6,237 nt of DNA from Tissierellia bacterium (GTDB taxonomy: Bacteria; Bacillota; Clostridia; Tissierellales; Tepidimicrobiaceae). Position 1 is the stretch's first letter. Each line of letters begins with the position of its first letter. Positions 6,053 to 6,237 of the stretch are shown one piece after another. Position numbers and translations under genes: made by a program. The stretch is taken from contig JAAYRM010000193.1 in assembly GCA_012518745.1 (NCBI GenBank), positions 1-6,237 on the forward strand. Reading direction: 5' to 3'. The notes under the pieces were generated by a model. The model ran no database searches. It worked only from the letters and a program-made list of their open reading frames with translations, and was not told the DNA's origin.

Positions 6053-6095
6053 TTTGTATTTTAATTGTCCTATGATACATACATATGAATACAAA
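6053..6095 (+). repeat. AT-rich inverted repeat downstream of the 139-residue gene
   Basis: TTTGTATT (6053-6060) and AATACAAA (6088-6095) are exact reverse complements separated by 27 bases. There is no T tract after it and the loop is long, so it is a poor intrinsic terminator. It could be an operator or mRNA structure ahead of the small ORF at 6120. Weak -10-like sequences occur inside it, but no convincing promoter could be chosen. Confidence 0.35.
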
Positions 6096-6119
6096 TACTA
6101 GTCATAAGAGGTGAGCAAA

Positions 6120-6206
6120 TTGCATATTAGAAAACCATTGAATTTGCCAGCTTTTGTACCTTCAAAAAAAGGGTTTCACCCCATAAACGTCGAATATATT
6201 AAGTGA
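6120..6206 (+). CDS. Putative 28-codon leader peptide or small protein
   Basis: A short frame begins with TTG at 6120, 5 bases after AGGTGA (6109-6114), and ends with TGA at 6204-6206. It would encode MHIRKPLNLPAFVPSKKGFH followed by PINVEYIK: basic, not hydrophobic, and unlike any family I recognise. An in-frame GTG at 6111 is possible but less well spaced from a ribosome site. The case for it rests on the ribosome site, on its position directly before another strong ribosome site at 6222-6228, and on the complementarity between its codons and that site. Length alone gives no support, so it may be a chance frame. Confidence 0.4.
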   Translation: MHIRKPLNLPAFVPSKKGFHPINVEYIK

Positions 6207-6235
6207 GAACAAAATAATCCGAAAGGAGTGAAACC
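6172..6235 (+). promoter_or_regulatory. Possible translational attenuator over the ribosome site of the next gene
   Basis: GGTTTCAC (6172-6179), inside the small ORF, pairs perfectly with GTGAAACC (6228-6235). After a C-A mismatch, CC (6181-6182) also pairs with GG (6225-6226). The 3' arm covers most of the AAAGGAG Shine-Dalgarno at 6222-6228, so folding would hide the ribosome site of a gene whose start must lie just past the right edge. A ribosome translating or stalled on the small ORF would open the stem. Pairing and overlap are visible; regulation is inferred. Confidence 0.45.
6222..6228 (+). promoter_or_regulatory. Ribosome binding site of a gene starting beyond the right edge
   Basis: AAAGGAG at 6222-6228 is a strong Shine-Dalgarno. 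No suitable start codon follows at normal spacing before the window ends at 6237, so the start should lie within the next few bases outside. The GTG at 6228-6230 overlaps the site and is not a plausible start. Confidence 0.6.
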
Positions 6236-6237
6236 AC

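Noticed and set aside
6106..6130. Group II intron or insertion-sequence boundary near GTGAGCAAATTGC
   Set aside because: There is no GTGCG-type intron start, no terminal inverted repeat pair, no target duplication and no transposase coding inside the window.
6164..6170. Run of seven A in the small ORF, in the phase of a -1 slippery heptamer and followed by a potential stem
   Set aside because: The -1 frame stops at 6200-6202 and the +1 frame stops even sooner, so frameshifting would not extend the product. The stem begins only one base after the run, unlike usual stimulators.

Overview
The window reads as a chromosomal segment of a low-GC Gram-positive bacterium, most likely in the Clostridia/Tissierellia group. 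The indications are AT-rich spacers, heavy use of ATA and AGA/AGG codons, strong purine-rich Shine-Dalgarno sequences, frequent TTG starts, a tRNA-sensing T-box leader, a lipoprotein-type MetQ, and a Gram-positive-type phosphomevalonate kinase. The species cannot be read from the sequence.

Layout. At the left edge (1-69, minus strand) is the 5' end of a gene whose first 23 residues look like a membrane-proximal N-terminus, tentatively MurT-like. A divergent AT-rich spacer (70-265) separates it from mnmA (266-1378, plus), the tRNA 2-thiouridylase, which ends in a clear intrinsic terminator (1378-1411). Convergent with mnmA is a four-gene minus-strand unit, in transcription order metN (5076-4009), metI (4049-3369), metQ (3353-2532) and a phosphomevalonate kinase gene, mvaK2 (2501-1437). 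The genes overlap or lie 15-30 bases apart and no terminator is visible between them.

The unit is preceded by a T-box leader (about 5426-5128, minus). It has a consensus promoter, an AGTA specifier-loop motif, a candidate ATG (Met) specifier, a 9-bp stem III, the T-box motif AGGGTGGTAACACG, and a terminator with a 7-T tract. The reading is that uncharged tRNA-Met turns on a high-affinity methionine ABC importer. The unexpected part is that a mevalonate-pathway isoprenoid enzyme appears to be carried along on the same transcript.

Right part. A compact intergenic region (5462-5621) holds divergent promoters with a repeated AAATCAATTG element placed at the -35 of each direction. It leads to an unrecognised 139-residue protein (5622-6041, plus) with an HTH-like C-terminus. 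After it come an AT-rich inverted repeat and a putative 28-codon TTG-started ORF (6120-6206). The coding sequence of that ORF is complementary to the Shine-Dalgarno region at the extreme right edge. This is the architecture of a translational attenuator for a gene that begins just outside the window. It is the least explained part of the window.

No rRNA or tRNA genes, CRISPR arrays or recognisable insertion sequences were seen.
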